A DNA stretch of 64,000 nucleotides, taken from contig NZ_CP020738.1 in assembly GCF_002097715.1 (NCBI RefSeq), positions 2,480,001-2,544,000 of the forward strand, given 5' to 3'. Numbering within the stretch: position 1 is the stretch's first letter; the number at the start of each line of letters is the position of its first letter. Positions 26,461 to 35,120 of the stretch are shown piece by piece. The position numbers and the translations under genes are program-made. A model generated the notes under the pieces. The model was not told the origin of the DNA and made no database searches. It worked only from the letters and a program-made list of their open reading frames with translations. Source of the stretch: Burkholderia ubonensis subsp. mesacidophila. GTDB taxonomy: Bacteria; Pseudomonadota; Gammaproteobacteria; Burkholderiales; Burkholderiaceae.

Positions 26461-27615
26461 TCATCGCACCGCCTCGAACTTCGGCATCCTGACGTTGGTC
26501 GAGTCCCGGTAGCGCCAGCCCGGCGCGTCGCCCGGCGGCAAGCCGCCGCCGCGCAACAGCGCCCTGATCGCCCCCACCGTCACCGCCCGCGCGATCCGCT
26601 CGCCAGGACAGCCGTGCGGCCCCGCGCCGAAGCCGAACCCGGGCCCCGGCGGCCGGTCCGGCACGAAACGGTGCGGATCGCGCTGCACGGCCGGATCGCG
26701 GTTCGCCGCCGCGAGCACGACCAGGATCGCGTCGCCCGCGTCGACGGTCACGCCGTCCAGCGTCGTGCGCGCCGCAACGAAGCGGCGTGTGTTCTGCACC
26801 GGCGCGTCGAAACGCGCGACTTCCGCGACGAACGCATCGAGCGTCGCGTCGTCCGTCACCGGCGGTTCTCCGGCGGGACGCTTGGCCGGGTCGAGCCACG
26901 CGGCCGTCGCCTCGCAAGTCTGCGACAGCAACCCGACCAGATTCGCGATCAGCGCGCCGCTCGCGTGCCAGCCGGCCTCGTGCGCGGCGCATTGCACCGC
27001 CGCGACGAGGCTGCTGTCGTCCGCGCGCGCCGCGGCGACGAGTGCCGTCATCCGCTCGAGCAGCCGCCCGGCCGCGTCGCTTGCACGGGCCAGTTGCGCC
27101 GCCGTCGACAGCGGCGACAGCGCGGCGACGAAGTCGGTCACCCACGCGGCGACGTCATCCAGCTGCGCGTCGTCGAAACCGAGCAGCTCGGCCACCGCGC
27201 ACACCGGCACCGTCAGGCACCACGCATTCAGCGCATCCGGCGCCGCGTGCGCCGGCAAGCGCTGCGCGGCGAGCGCGGCCGTGCGGCGGCGCAACGCGCC
27301 GGCGTCGACCGACGCGAGCGCCGCCTGCATTGCCCGCTTCGGCGCGTCGTGCCGCAGCGCGCCGTCGTTCATGCGGATCAGCTGGCCGAACAGCTCGCCC
27401 GCCGTCGTGCCGCGCAACGCGGGCGGCACCGGCGCGGCGAGCGGCCGGACCCGGCACGCGGGATGGCCGAGCACGGCGCTCACGGTCGCGGCGCGGCTCG
27501 CCACCCACAAGCCGAGCGTCGCGTCGAACACGAGCGGCGGCCCGTCGACGAGCGCCGCATAGTAGGGGTAGGGATCGCGGTGCGTGACCGCGGCAATCGG
27601 ATCGGTCGGGTTCAT
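26461..27615 (-). CDS. Cytochrome P450
   Basis: 384 aa, typical of soluble bacterial P450s. The heme-binding loop is FGFGAGPHGCPG with the proximal Cys, and the ExxR region is EVARFDAPVQNTRRF. The I-helix reads LVGLLSQTCEATAAWL, so the usual acidic-Thr oxygen-activation pair is altered to a E-A-T pattern. It is likely a monooxygenase of a small hydrophobic molecule with an unlinked redox partner, since no ferredoxin gene is adjacent. Substrate unknown. Confidence 0.94.
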   Translation of the reverse strand: MNPTDPIAAVTHRDPYPYYAALVDGPPLVFDATLGLWVASRAATVSAVLGHPACRVRPLAAPVPPALRGTTAGELFGQLIRMNDGALRHDAPKRAMQAALASVDAGALRRRTAALAAQRLPAHAAPDALNAWCLTVPVCAVAELLGFDDAQLDDVAAWVTDFVAALSPLSTAAQLARASDAAGRLLERMTALVAAARADDSSLVAAVQCAAHEAGWHASGALIANLVGLLSQTCEATAAWLDPAKRPAGEPPVTDDATLDAFVAEVARFDAPVQNTRRFVAARTTLDGVTVDAGDAILVVLAAANRDPAVQRDPHRFVPDRPPGPGFGFGAGPHGCPGERIARAVTVGAIRALLRGGGLPPGDAPGWRYRDSTNVRMPKFEAVR

Positions 27616-27730
27616 GCACGCAGTATCGGCCCGGCCGCGCGCCGCATGTTTCCGGCCGGCGTGAAACGTCGATGCAGCCGGCGCCGCCGCCTGGCCGGGC
27701 CGCCGACCGCGCGATTTGCCCGGGTGCGCG

Positions 27731-27997
27731 CTATGCGGCGGACCGGTAGCGCTGCGCCTGCATCCTCACGCGCACCCGGCCGGCCGAAATCGCGCGCGGT
27801 TCCGGCACGACCGTCTCGTGATGGAACATCTCCTGCCGGAAGTGCCCGCTGTCGTCGAACCACTGGCAAATCAGCCAGTCGGCGTCGTCAAACACGACCG
27901 GGCCGGCATAGATCACCGTCATGCGCGGCCCGCCGGTTTTCAACGTCACGACGTCGCCGACGCGAAACCGGGTACGGTGCATATCTCGGATCGTCAT
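27731..27997 (-). CDS. DUF2158 (YodC-like) protein
   Basis: 88 aa. The DUF2158 core is clear: FRVGDVVTLKTGGPRMTVIY at residues 10-29, then the ICQWFDDSGHFRQEMFHHETV block. These small beta-barrel proteins (SH3/KOW-like in outline) have no assigned function. It stands alone on the minus strand, 115 bp upstream of the P450 gene, with its own AT-rich upstream region. Confidence 0.85.
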   Translation of the reverse strand: MTIRDMHRTRFRVGDVVTLKTGGPRMTVIYAGPVVFDDADWLICQWFDDSGHFRQEMFHHETVVPEPRAISAGRVRVRMQAQRYRSAA

Positions 27998-28329
27998 GGC
28001 TCTCTCAGAAAATTTATATATTCATTTTCCGGCGCCCTTCCGCCGGTATTTTTACATCGCCATGGAGATTATCAATCACAATAAAAACCGGCAACTGCCA
28101 GATGCAAAAAAACACAAAATACACCCCGCAAACGCCCGCCAGCCGGGCGATTTACCGGAATGATCCGCGGGAATCTGCCGCTTCTGCTTATAAACCCTGA
28201 TCAAAAAGACAGGGGACCGGGATTTCGGCGCGCCCCTGTTGGCCAGCAGTTATTTAATCGAAAGCCGCCACGATTGATTAACGTCAATCGGAATTTCGGC
28301 TGGAAACGATCCCACGCTTAATTTCGGCG
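27998..28329. other. AT-rich intergenic region
   Basis: 332 bp with much lower GC than its neighbours. It contains the likely promoter of the DUF2158 gene, a terminator-like hairpin for the gene to the right (listed separately), and a second hairpin on the plus strand (CCGGCG, 6-nt loop, CGCCGG, then TATTTTT at 28029-28053) with no plus-strand gene to end. No coding sequence seen. Confidence 0.5.
28203..28239 (-). terminator. Probable rho-independent terminator
   Basis: On the minus strand ACAGGGG and CCCCTGT (28209-28215 and 28233-28239) form a 7-bp stem with an inner CCG/CGG pairing, followed by CTTTTT. It lies 91 bp past the stop of the PEP-mutase-like gene. Confidence 0.5.
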
Positions 28330-29190
28330 TCAGTTTTCGAACGATAGCGGCAGATTATTCTCCGCGGCGAACCAATGGTCGAGCTGGCGCGACGGAATCG
28401 CGTCATTCGCGAACAAAAACGTGCCGTCCCGCATCATTTCCGTCGCGCCGCGCAGGAAGGCGCCGAGCGCGGCCCGCGCCAGCGCGCTGCCCACGCTCAT
28501 GCGCTTCACGCCCAGCGCCGCGAGCGCATCGACGCTGAGCGACACACCCTGCAGCCCCATCACGACGTTGACCGGCGCGTCGACCGCGCGCGTGAGCTCG
28601 GCGATCTCGCCGGGATCGCTCAGGCCCGGCGCGTACAGCACGTCGGCGCCCGCGTCGCGATACGCGACGAGGCGCGCGATCGTGTCGGCCAGGTCGCGCC
28701 GGCCGTGCAGGTAGTTTTCGCAACGCGCGGTCAGCGTGAACGGGAACGGCAGCGCACGCGCCGCGGCGACCGCCGCCGCGATGCGCTCGACCGCCGCGTC
28801 GTGCGGATAGATCGGCGCGTCGGCGCGGCCCGTCGCGTCCTCGATCGAGCCGCCGACCGCACCGGCCTCGGCGGCGAGCCGGATCGTCTCGGCGACCGTG
28901 TCCGGCGCGTCGCCAAAGCCGTTCTCGAGGTCCGCGCTCACCGGCAAGCCGCCTGCCGCGGCGATCTCGGCGATATGCGCCAGCATCGCGTCGAGGCCGA
29001 CCGCGTTGTCCGGCAGCCCGCGCGCATACGCGTAGCCGGCGCTCGTCGTCGCCAGCGCGCGGAAGCCGGCCATCGCGAGCAGGCGCGCGGTGCCGGCATC
29101 CCACGGATTCGGCAGGATGAACGCGCCGGGCTGCGCATGCAGCGCGCGGAATGCGTGCGCGTGGCGGGACTGAAGGTCAGGATGGGTCAT
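28330..29190 (-). CDS. Isocitrate lyase/PEP mutase-superfamily protein
   Basis: 286 aa from ATG 29190 (MTHPDLQSRHAHAFRALH). It shows the PEP mutase/ICL barrel pattern: AFILPNPWDAGTARLLAMAGFRALATTSAG, LPVSADLENGFGD (the usual D-E/N-G metal region), GGSIEDATG, and a late VKRMSVGSALARAALGAF. Catalytic lyases such as PrpB or oxaloacetate hydrolase carry KxCGH, which is not present here, so this is the shorter group with unknown carbon-carbon or phosphonate chemistry. Confidence 0.88.
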   Translation of the reverse strand: MTHPDLQSRHAHAFRALHAQPGAFILPNPWDAGTARLLAMAGFRALATTSAGYAYARGLPDNAVGLDAMLAHIAEIAAAGGLPVSADLENGFGDAPDTVAETIRLAAEAGAVGGSIEDATGRADAPIYPHDAAVERIAAAVAAARALPFPFTLTARCENYLHGRRDLADTIARLVAYRDAGADVLYAPGLSDPGEIAELTRAVDAPVNVVMGLQGVSLSVDALAALGVKRMSVGSALARAALGAFLRGATEMMRDGTFLFANDAIPSRQLDHWFAAENNLPLSFEN

Positions 29191-29310
29191 CGCGGGCTCC
29201 GTCGGAATGGGGAAGCCCCAGCATACGCGCGTGGCGTGCAGCGACGATTCGGCGCGCGTTGAAATGTGGATGCGCGAAGCGGGCGGGCCGCGCTTCGCCA
29301 TCCATCGGAA

Positions 29311-30171
29311 TCAGGCCACGTAGGCGCCCTTCGCGTGCAGTTCGGCTTCCGCGCGTTCGAGCTCGGCGATCGCGTCGCTGCCCTCGAGCGCGAGCAGCTG
29401 CGCGACGAGCGCTTCGGTGAGCGCATGCGCGGCGACGAGCGACGGGAAGAACGACGGGCTGTCGTGCGTGAAGATCAGTTGCGCATCGGCATGCAGCGCG
29501 ATCGGCGACACCGCGCTGTCGGTGATCGCGACGATCCGGCTGCCCTGCGCCTTCGCGGCCTGCGCGACGCGCGTCGCCTCCGCCGAATACGGCGCGAAGC
29601 TGACGATCACGGTCACGCTGTGCTTCGCGATCGTGCGCAGTTCCATTTCGAGCGAGCCGGCGACGCCGGCGAGCAGCGACACGGTCGGCCGGAACAGCCG
29701 GTAGCCGTACACGAGCCCGAACGCGACCGGGTAGCACGAGCGGAATCCCGCGACGTGCACGTGCGATGCCTTGCGGATCAGCTTCGCCGCTTCGGCGAGT
29801 GCGTCCGCGTTTTGCGCGGCGGTCGCGGCGAGGTTGTGCTGCTGCGCGGCGAGCAGGTCGTGCGCGAGCGACGCCTTCGCGTCGGGCCGCACGAGCGAGC
29901 GCGCGCGCTGCGTCAACGGCTCGGGGCGCGTGCGCACGCGCGCGACGCACAGGTCGCGCAACTCGTTCCAGCCGGGGAAACCGAATTGCTGCGCGAGCCG
30001 CACGAGCGACGCGGGCTGCACCTGCGCGCGCTGCGCGACCTTGCGCATCGACGACACGGCGACTTCGTCGGGATGATCGAGCAGGAATGCCGCGCCCGCC
30101 TGGAATTGCGGGCTCAGCTCGGAAAATTGCGCCCGGATCCGGGACGCGAGTTCGTCGAAATTGGCGGCCAT
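29311..30171 (-). CDS. MurR/RpiR-family transcriptional regulator
   Basis: 286 aa. An N-terminal RpiR helix-turn-helix (AAFLLDHPDEVAVSSMRKVAQRAQVQPASLVRLAQQFGFPGWNEL) precedes a SIS sugar-phosphate-binding domain (LIRKASHVHVAGFRSCYPVAFGL, ITDSAVSPIALHADAQLIFT). Such regulators respond to phosphorylated sugars. No sugar catabolic gene is adjacent; the PEP-mutase-like gene 120 bp downstream on the same strand is the only candidate target here. Confidence 0.92.
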   Translation of the reverse strand: MAANFDELASRIRAQFSELSPQFQAGAAFLLDHPDEVAVSSMRKVAQRAQVQPASLVRLAQQFGFPGWNELRDLCVARVRTRPEPLTQRARSLVRPDAKASLAHDLLAAQQHNLAATAAQNADALAEAAKLIRKASHVHVAGFRSCYPVAFGLVYGYRLFRPTVSLLAGVAGSLEMELRTIAKHSVTVIVSFAPYSAEATRVAQAAKAQGSRIVAITDSAVSPIALHADAQLIFTHDSPSFFPSLVAAHALTEALVAQLLALEGSDAIAELERAEAELHAKGAYVA

Positions 30172-30226
30172 CTTGGTGAGAACGGGAACCGGTCGCTCAT
30201 GGTATCACCGGCCCCGTCCGCGCCCG

Positions 30227-30580
30227 TCAGCGCACCACGTCGATCCGGTCGGCGTCGACCTTCACGCGGCCCGACCATTTACGCTCGAATTCGCCGGTCA
30301 GCTTCACTTCGCTCTTGTCGCTGACGGGCTGGCCGCCGGCCCACAGCTTGTCGTCGATCTCGACGCGGATCGTGCCGGTCGCATCGGCGAATTCGTAGTC
30401 CTCGCCGCCGACGTGCTTGACGATGCGGCCCTGCAGCTGCACGTGCTGATCGTCCTTGCCGTTCGCGAGCAGTTCCTTCACGGTGGTGGGCGTCAGCGCG
30501 GACGGCCCGGTGTATTGCGCATAGACGGCGGCCGGCAGCGCGGCGAGCGCGATCGTCAGGATTCTGGCCAGTTGCTTCAT
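30227..30580 (-). CDS. ygiW: YgiW/YdeI-type OB-fold periplasmic stress protein
   Basis: 117 aa from ATG 30580 (MKQLARILTIALAALPAAVYA, a Sec signal). The BOF domain is complete: VKELLANGKDDQHVQLQGRIV, YEFADATGTIRVEIDD, and KVDADRIDVV. E. coli YgiW is a periplasmic stress-tolerance protein linked to the QseBC system, and here the gene is divergent from qseBC, with a shared promoter region that carries QseB/PmrA-like repeats on this side too. An in-frame ATG 4 codons upstream is less likely. Confidence 0.92.
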   Translation of the reverse strand: MKQLARILTIALAALPAAVYAQYTGPSALTPTTVKELLANGKDDQHVQLQGRIVKHVGGEDYEFADATGTIRVEIDDKLWAGGQPVSDKSEVKLTGEFERKWSGRVKVDADRIDVVR

Positions 30581-30651
30581 GATGAGCTCCATTTGTTGTC
30601 GTGATGCCGCGTTCCCGATGAACGCGACGCCCGCAGATTACGGAACGTAAG

Positions 30652-30668
30652 ATTAAGCAAAGCTGAAG
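30652..30668 (-). promoter_or_regulatory. QseB/PmrA-like box upstream of ygiW
   Basis: Read on the minus strand the site is CTTCAG-CTTTG-CTTAAT, two CTT half-sites spaced 11 bp, as in PmrA/QseB-type direct-repeat operators (CTTAA-N6-CTTAA). It lies ~72 bp upstream of the ygiW start. Confidence 0.45.
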
Positions 30669-30787
30669 GCCACGGCGACGCGACGTGGAGACGCATTGGA
30701 CGAGTACGAAGCCGCCTTTCACGACATGCGCGGGATTTTGCCGCGCAACCTCAATGTCTCGCACCGGCGTGGCCGGCACCTGAATTT

Positions 30788-30806
30788 GTGCAGCAACCTG
30801 CTGCAC
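30788..30806. promoter_or_regulatory. Perfect inverted repeat upstream of qseB
   Basis: GTGCAGCA, 3-nt spacer, TGCTGCAC; with flanking TT/AA pairs the symmetry extends further. It lies ~100 bp upstream of qseB and next to the QseB-like box. No U-tract follows, so an operator is more likely than a terminator. Confidence 0.4.
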
Positions 30807-30820
30807 AATTGCTCGCCTCG

Positions 30821-30837
30821 CTTAAGCTCCCGCTAAG
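30821..30837 (+). promoter_or_regulatory. QseB/PmrA-like box upstream of qseB
   Basis: CTTAAG-CTCCC-GCTAAG; its complement reads CTTAGC-GGGAG-CTTAAG, again two CTT half-sites with 11-bp periodicity. It lies ~65 bp upstream of the qseB start and suggests autoregulation. Confidence 0.5.
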
Positions 30838-30901
30838 ACGCCCGCGCTTATCATGGGCGCATCGGGCGCGGCCTTGCGCCCTCACGGAGAAACACGAACC
30901 C

Positions 30902-31564
30902 ATGCGCGTACTGCTCGTCGAAGACGATCCGCTGATCGGCAGCGGGCTCGAACAGGGTCTGAAGCAGGAAGGCTTCGCGGTCGACTGGGTGAAGGACGGC
31001 GACGCCGCGTCGCTCGCGCTGCGCACGACCGGCTACGGCCTGCTGCTGCTCGATCTCGGCCTGCCCAACCGCGACGGCCTGTCAGTGCTCGCCGCGCTGC
31101 GCCGCCGCGACGAGAACCTGCCGGCGATCGTCATCACCGCGCGCGACGGCCTGTCCGACCGCATCGCCGGACTCGACAGCGGCGCTGACGATTACCTCGT
31201 GAAGCCGTTCGCGCTCGAGGAACTGCTCGCGCGCATCCGCGCGGTCAACCGGCGCCACGCGGGACGCGCGCAGACCACGCTCGCGGTCGGTCCGCTGCGG
31301 CTCGACCCCGTCAAGCACGAGGTCTGGCTCGACGACGCCGAAGTGACGCTGTCGCCGAAGGAATTCGTGCTGCTGCACGAGCTGATGCGCGAGCCGGGCG
31401 CGGTGATTTCCCGCGAGCAGTTCGAGGAGCGCCTGTACAGCTGGGGCGAGGAAATCGAAAGCAACGCGGTGCAGGTGCATATCCACAACTTGCGCAAGAA
31501 GCTCGGCCACGACATGATCCGCACGGTGCGCGGCGTCGGCTACCGGATCGGTGACGCGGCATGA
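30902..31564 (+). CDS. qseB: OmpR-family response regulator, QseB-like
   Basis: 220 aa. Receiver domain: acidic pair in LLVEDDPLIG, phosphoacceptor Asp in LLLLDLGLPNRDG, Lys in YLVKPF. A winged-helix output domain follows, with TLSPKEFVLLHELM and the recognition region VQVHIHNLRKKLG, VRGVGYRIG. Start at 30902 chosen by the receiver beginning MRVLLVED. It overlaps the kinase gene by 4 nt (ATGA), so translation is coupled. With the divergent ygiW gene it reproduces the known ygiW/qseBC context. Confidence 0.93.
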   Translation: MRVLLVEDDPLIGSGLEQGLKQEGFAVDWVKDGDAASLALRTTGYGLLLLDLGLPNRDGLSVLAALRRRDENLPAIVITARDGLSDRIAGLDSGADDYLVKPFALEELLARIRAVNRRHAGRAQTTLAVGPLRLDPVKHEVWLDDAEVTLSPKEFVLLHELMREPGAVISREQFEERLYSWGEEIESNAVQVHIHNLRKKLGHDMIRTVRGVGYRIGDAA

Positions 31565-32931
31565 CGAGCGTACGGCGCGCGCTCATGCGCTGGCGCGGCG
31601 CATCGCTGCGGCGCCGCCTGCTGTTCTGGCTGCTGCCCGCCGCCTGCGTGATCGGCCTGCTCGCGAGCGCGGGCACCTACTGGGGCGCGCTGCGCGAACT
31701 CGACGACCTGCTCGACGACCAGATGCGCAGCATGACGAAACAGATCGTCGTCGGCCCGAACGGCGAGCTGTCGTTCAGCCGCGACGCCGGCGGCAAGCAC
31801 CACTTCAAGGTCGACGATCCCGACGCGGTGCTGCTGCAGGTGTGGCGCAACGGCGCGCTCGTCTATTCGACCGACCGCGATCTGACGCTGCCGCCGCCGG
31901 CGCAGACCGGCATCGCGAGCGTCGACGTCGGCGGCCAGTCGTGGCGCACCTACGTGACCGAACGCGGCGGCACGACGATACGTGTCGCGCAGGCGCGCCA
32001 CGCGCGCTGGGAAGCGATCGCAGGGATCGCCGTCCACCTGCTGTGGCCGGTGCTGTCGATGCTGCCCGTGCTGGCGATCGGGCTGTGGTTCGGCATCGGC
32101 GCGGGGCTGCGGCCGCTGCGCCTGATCGCCGCCGGGCTCAAGCGCCGCAATGCGAACAATCTCGAACCGGTGGACGTCGCGTCCATGCCGAACGAGGTGC
32201 GTCCGCTCGCCGAAGCGATCAACGACCTGCTCGCCCGCCTCGACCGCTCGTTCACGCTGCAGCGGCATTTCATCGCCGACGCCGCGCACGAGCTGCGCAC
32301 GCCGATCATGGGCCTGTCGATCCAGTCGCAGCTGCTGCGTCGCGCGACGACGCCCGACGAACGCGAGCGCATCCTCGCGCAGATCCACGCCGGCACGACG
32401 CGGCTCGGCCATCTCGCCGAACAGCTGCTCACGCTCGCCCGCCTCGAACCGGACGCGCAGACGGCGGCTTTCGCGCCGATCGATCTCGCCGCGCTGTGCC
32501 GCGCGGTGGTCGCGGATCGCGCGCGCGTCGCCGACGCGCATCGCGTCGACCTCGGTGTGATCGGCACGTCGCCCGTCACGGTCGCCGGCAACGCCGACAC
32601 GTTGCGCGTGCTGCTGAACAATCTCGTCGACAACGCGATCCGCTACGCGGGCGATGGCGCCTGCATCGACGTCAGCGCGCGCGTCGACGGCGCGACGCCC
32701 GTGCTCGAAGTGTCGGACGACGGCCCCGGCATTCCGGAAGCGGAACGGGCGGACGTGTGGGAGCGGTTCTATCGCGGCGCCGGCGCGCAGACGGCGACGT
32801 CGTCGGGCAGCGGGCTCGGCCTGTCGATCGTCAAGCGGATCGCCGAGCAGCATCGCGCGACCGTCACGCTCGGCACGAGCTCGGGCGGACGCGGACTCAC
32901 CGTCACGGTGCGCTTCAATGCACCAGTGTGA
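31561..32931 (+). CDS. qseC: Sensor histidine kinase, QseC-like
   Basis: 456 aa. Two transmembrane segments (about 20-42 and 155-180) bracket a periplasmic sensor region; a HAMP linker follows. H-box FIADAAHELRTPIMG with H243, N-box LLNNLVDNAIRYAG, G1 VSDDGPGIP and G2 GSGLGLSIVKRI are intact, so the kinase should be active. QseC-type kinases phosphorylate QseB; the ligand in Burkholderia is not shown by sequence. Overlaps qseB start-to-stop. The first of the eight dispersed repeats begins 20 bp past its stop. Confidence 0.93.
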   Translation: MTSVRRALMRWRGASLRRRLLFWLLPAACVIGLLASAGTYWGALRELDDLLDDQMRSMTKQIVVGPNGELSFSRDAGGKHHFKVDDPDAVLLQVWRNGALVYSTDRDLTLPPPAQTGIASVDVGGQSWRTYVTERGGTTIRVAQARHARWEAIAGIAVHLLWPVLSMLPVLAIGLWFGIGAGLRPLRLIAAGLKRRNANNLEPVDVASMPNEVRPLAEAINDLLARLDRSFTLQRHFIADAAHELRTPIMGLSIQSQLLRRATTPDERERILAQIHAGTTRLGHLAEQLLTLARLEPDAQTAAFAPIDLAALCRAVVADRARVADAHRVDLGVIGTSPVTVAGNADTLRVLLNNLVDNAIRYAGDGACIDVSARVDGATPVLEVSDDGPGIPEAERADVWERFYRGAGAQTATSSGSGLGLSIVKRIAEQHRATVTLGTSSGGRGLTVTVRFNAPV

Positions 32932-32950
32932 AGCCGTCGCGATGCCCGGC

Positions 32951-32993
32951 TTGTCCACAGATTTTGTTGGCAAGCTTGTGGATATCCTGCGCA
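32951..32993 (+). repeat. DnaA-box-like repeat, unit 1
   Basis: Core begins TTGTCCACAGATTTTGTTGG and ends TTGTGGATATCCTGCGCA. Two inverted 9-mers, TTGTCCACA and (complement) ATATCCACA, each differ from the DnaA box TTATCCACA by one base. A weaker conserved tail with CTAA and TTGATCCGA extends to ~33018. Confidence 0.8.
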
Positions 32994-33155
32994 CCATCGC
33001 GCTAAGCCCTTGATCCGACGGGCTTTGGCATGCGTGATGCAGGGCGGGCGCGCGGAAGCGGCGCGCCGCGTGCGATTGTTTCGCGGCTCGCACCGCGCCC
33101 GTTGCGCGCGCCACCTGCCGATGCTGCGTCCGGCGCAAGCGCCGCATCGCGCCAT

Positions 33156-33198
33156 TTACCCACAGATTTTGTTGGCAAGCTTGTGGATATCCTGCGCA
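33156..33198 (+). repeat. DnaA-box-like repeat, unit 2
   Basis: Same core, with TTACCCACA as the first 9-mer and TGTGGATATCCTGCGCA as the second half. Tail ATAACCCCTTGATC to ~33220. It begins 205 bp after unit 1. Confidence 0.8.
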
Positions 33199-33409
33199 AG
33201 CCCGCGATAACCCCTTGATCGCGCAGCGAAACACGCTGCGCGTCACGGATGCGGCACCGCGGCGCGCCGGCAACTTGACGCCCGCGCGTGCGACACCTCA
33301 AGATCGAGCTTGCCGCATGAGGCTAGGCGGGCGCCGGCTTCGTACGACACGCACAGCGACACCCTGTCCACGCCGCACAACGACCGTCAACGTGTCCGAG
33401 GGGAAGGCC

Positions 33410-33613
33410 ATGCATCATTTCAGCGCGCTGAAGTTGCTCGCCGTACTCGTCGTCTTCGCCGTCTGCTTCTATCCGTATGTCCGCATCGTCCGCCGAACCG
33501 GCCACTCGGGCTGGTGGGTGCTGACGATGATCGTGCCGATCCTGAACTTCATCATGCTCTGGGTGTTCGCGTTCGTGCGCTGGCCGGCCGTCGACGATCA
33601 GCAAAGCAGCTGA
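33410..33613 (+). CDS. Small two-helix membrane protein
   Basis: 67 aa from ATG 33410, chosen because GGGGAAGG lies just upstream and the product then begins with its first helix. Two hydrophobic helices (LKLLAVLVVFAVCFYPY and WWVLTMIVPILNFIMLWVFAF) are separated by a short basic turn (RIVRRTGHSG). The pattern resembles small DUF805-like or phospholipase-D N-terminal-like membrane proteins. It sits inside the repeat cluster, between units 2 and 3. Function unknown. Confidence 0.7.
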   Translation: MHHFSALKLLAVLVVFAVCFYPYVRIVRRTGHSGWWVLTMIVPILNFIMLWVFAFVRWPAVDDQQSS

Positions 33614-33708
33614 GCGTCGCCGTATCGCGAAGCGGCCGGCCGGTTCGCGACGCTTCGCACACCCTCGCCGTCCGTCGACACGCGATCGCACGATCGCGGC
33701 GGCCCGAC

Positions 33709-33751
33709 TTTTCCCCAGATTTTGTTGGCAACGATGTGGATAGCCTGCGCA
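33709..33751 (+). repeat. DnaA-box-like repeat, unit 3
   Basis: The most diverged copy: TTTTCCCCAG at the left box and ATGTGGATAGCCTGCGCA on the right. The tail GATCAAGCACTTGATCAGA is followed by TTTCTTGCGCTGTCGCGAATGA, shared with unit 4. Confidence 0.75.
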
Positions 33752-33865
33752 TACCGCGATCAAGCACTTGATCAGAAAGGCCTTTCTTGCGCTGTCGCGA
33801 ATGAGGCACCGGCACGTCGATCCACGCGACGCACGCCATCGCGGGCAGGCGCAGGCCCGGCGCTT

Positions 33866-33908
33866 TTGTCCACAGATTTTGTTGGCAAGCATGTGGATAG
33901 CCTGCGCA
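33866..33908 (+). repeat. DnaA-box-like repeat, unit 4
   Basis: Canonical left box TTGTCCACA; right side CATGTGGATAGCCTGCGCA. The tail CTTGATCCGAAAGACTTTCC matches unit 3 closely, so the repeat unit extends to about 110 bp. Confidence 0.8.
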
Positions 33909-33985
33909 TACCCCGATCAACCGCTTGATCCGAAAGACTTTCCTCGCGCGGGCGCGAATGAGGCACGCATGCGCAAGCCGGCCGC

Positions 33986-34028
33986 TTGTCCACAGATTTT
34001 GTTGGCAAGCGTGTGGATATCCTGAGCA
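33986..34028 (+). repeat. DnaA-box-like repeat, unit 5
   Basis: TTGTCCACA left box, GTGTGGATATCCTGAGCA right side. It begins 120 bp after unit 4 and ends 84 bp from the penA stop. Confidence 0.8.
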
Positions 34029-34112
34029 TGCGTGACGTAAGTGGTTGATCTCACAACGCTTCGACACGCGCGCCACGCATGTGGCACGGACTTGCGCCGC
34101 GTCTTGCTTCGC

Positions 34113-35006
34113 TCAGCCGAGCGCCGCGATCGCGATGCGCGTCGCCGCCACGATCACGCCGTCGTCCCTCTTCGCATCGGCGTGCGCCTGCGTGTAGTAC
34201 ACGGTCAGCACGATCGGCCCGCGCGCGGGCGGCCAAAGTACGCCGATGTCGTTGAGCGTCCCGTAGTCGCCGGTGCCGGTCTTGTCGCCGACCTGCCATC
34301 CCGGCGGCACGCCCGCGCGAATCCGCTTGTCGCCCGTCTTGTTGCCGCGCAGCCATTGCGCGAACTGCGCACGCTGGGGCGCCGGCAACGCATCGCCGAG
34401 CGCCAGTGCGCGCAGGCTCGCCGCCATCGCGGCGGGCGTCGTCGTATCGCGCGCGTCGCCCGGCAGCGCGGTATTCAATTCGAGTTCCCAACGGTCGAGC
34501 CGGAACGTATCGTCGCCGATCGAGCGTGCGAACGCGGTCACCGCCGCCGGCCCGCCGAGCAGTTTCATCAGCAGGTTCGCGGCCCCATTGTCGCTGTACT
34601 GGGCCGTCGCCTCGCACAGCTCGCCGACCGTCATGCTCGTGCCGACGTGTTTCTTCGTCACCGGCGACCACCCCACGGGATCAGTCTGCCGAACCGTCAC
34701 GCGCTGCGCGAGCAACGCCGGACGCGCGACGGACTGCGCAAGCACCGCCGCGATCAGCATGGCCTTGAACGTGCTGCAGAACGGGAACCGCTCGCCGGCG
34801 CGATGCTCCACGCGCCGGCCGGTCGCAGTGTCGAGCGCGCACACGCCGAGGCGGCCACCCACGGCGCGTTCGAGTTCCGCGAGCGATGTCGCCGAACCCG
34901 CGGAGGCGGCATTCGCCTGCGGCGACGCGCCCGCCTTCAGGGTCAGCGCGAGCGGCGCCGTCAAGGCGGCAAGCAGCAGGGTTCGGCGTTGCGATGAGTA
35001 GGTCAT
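34113..35006 (-). CDS. penA: Class A beta-lactamase, PenA type
   Basis: 297 aa from ATG 35006. The signal peptide carries a twin-arginine-like motif (SSQRRTLLLAAL), so Tat export is plausible. Catalytic motifs are all present: STFK with the active-site Ser preceded by Cys (FPFCSTFK, Cys69-type), YSDN, omega-loop WELELN with the general base Glu, and DKTGTGDYG. Such PenA/PenB enzymes hydrolyse penicillins and some cephalosporins in the periplasm. It is divergent from a LysR/AmpR-type gene, 114 bp apart, its expected regulator. Confidence 0.95.
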   Translation of the reverse strand: MTYSSQRRTLLLAALTAPLALTLKAGASPQANAASAGSATSLAELERAVGGRLGVCALDTATGRRVEHRAGERFPFCSTFKAMLIAAVLAQSVARPALLAQRVTVRQTDPVGWSPVTKKHVGTSMTVGELCEATAQYSDNGAANLLMKLLGGPAAVTAFARSIGDDTFRLDRWELELNTALPGDARDTTTPAAMAASLRALALGDALPAPQRAQFAQWLRGNKTGDKRIRAGVPPGWQVGDKTGTGDYGTLNDIGVLWPPARGPIVLTVYYTQAHADAKRDDGVIVAATRIAIAALG

Positions 35007-35074
35007 TCCGTTTATCTCGTGGTGGATAGAATCAAGTTGCCGGCCCGGCGAGACGAAATATCGCGACTTTACGG

Positions 35075-35085
35075 TTGTCTGACAA
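35075..35085. promoter_or_regulatory. Palindrome in the penA-penR intergenic region
   Basis: TTGTCTGACAA is a 5+1+5 inverted repeat between the divergent beta-lactamase and regulator genes, inside the AT-rich part. It fits a LysR-type operator region (T-N11-A family) and may be part of the PenR site. Confidence 0.45.
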
Positions 35086-35120
35086 GCAACGATAATTGAG
35101 TGCTGACAAAAGAATTTCTT

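Noticed and set aside
27998..28060. Plus-strand hairpin with T-run at 28029-28053 as a terminator
   Set aside because: No plus-strand gene ends nearby, so it is only noted in the intergenic entry.
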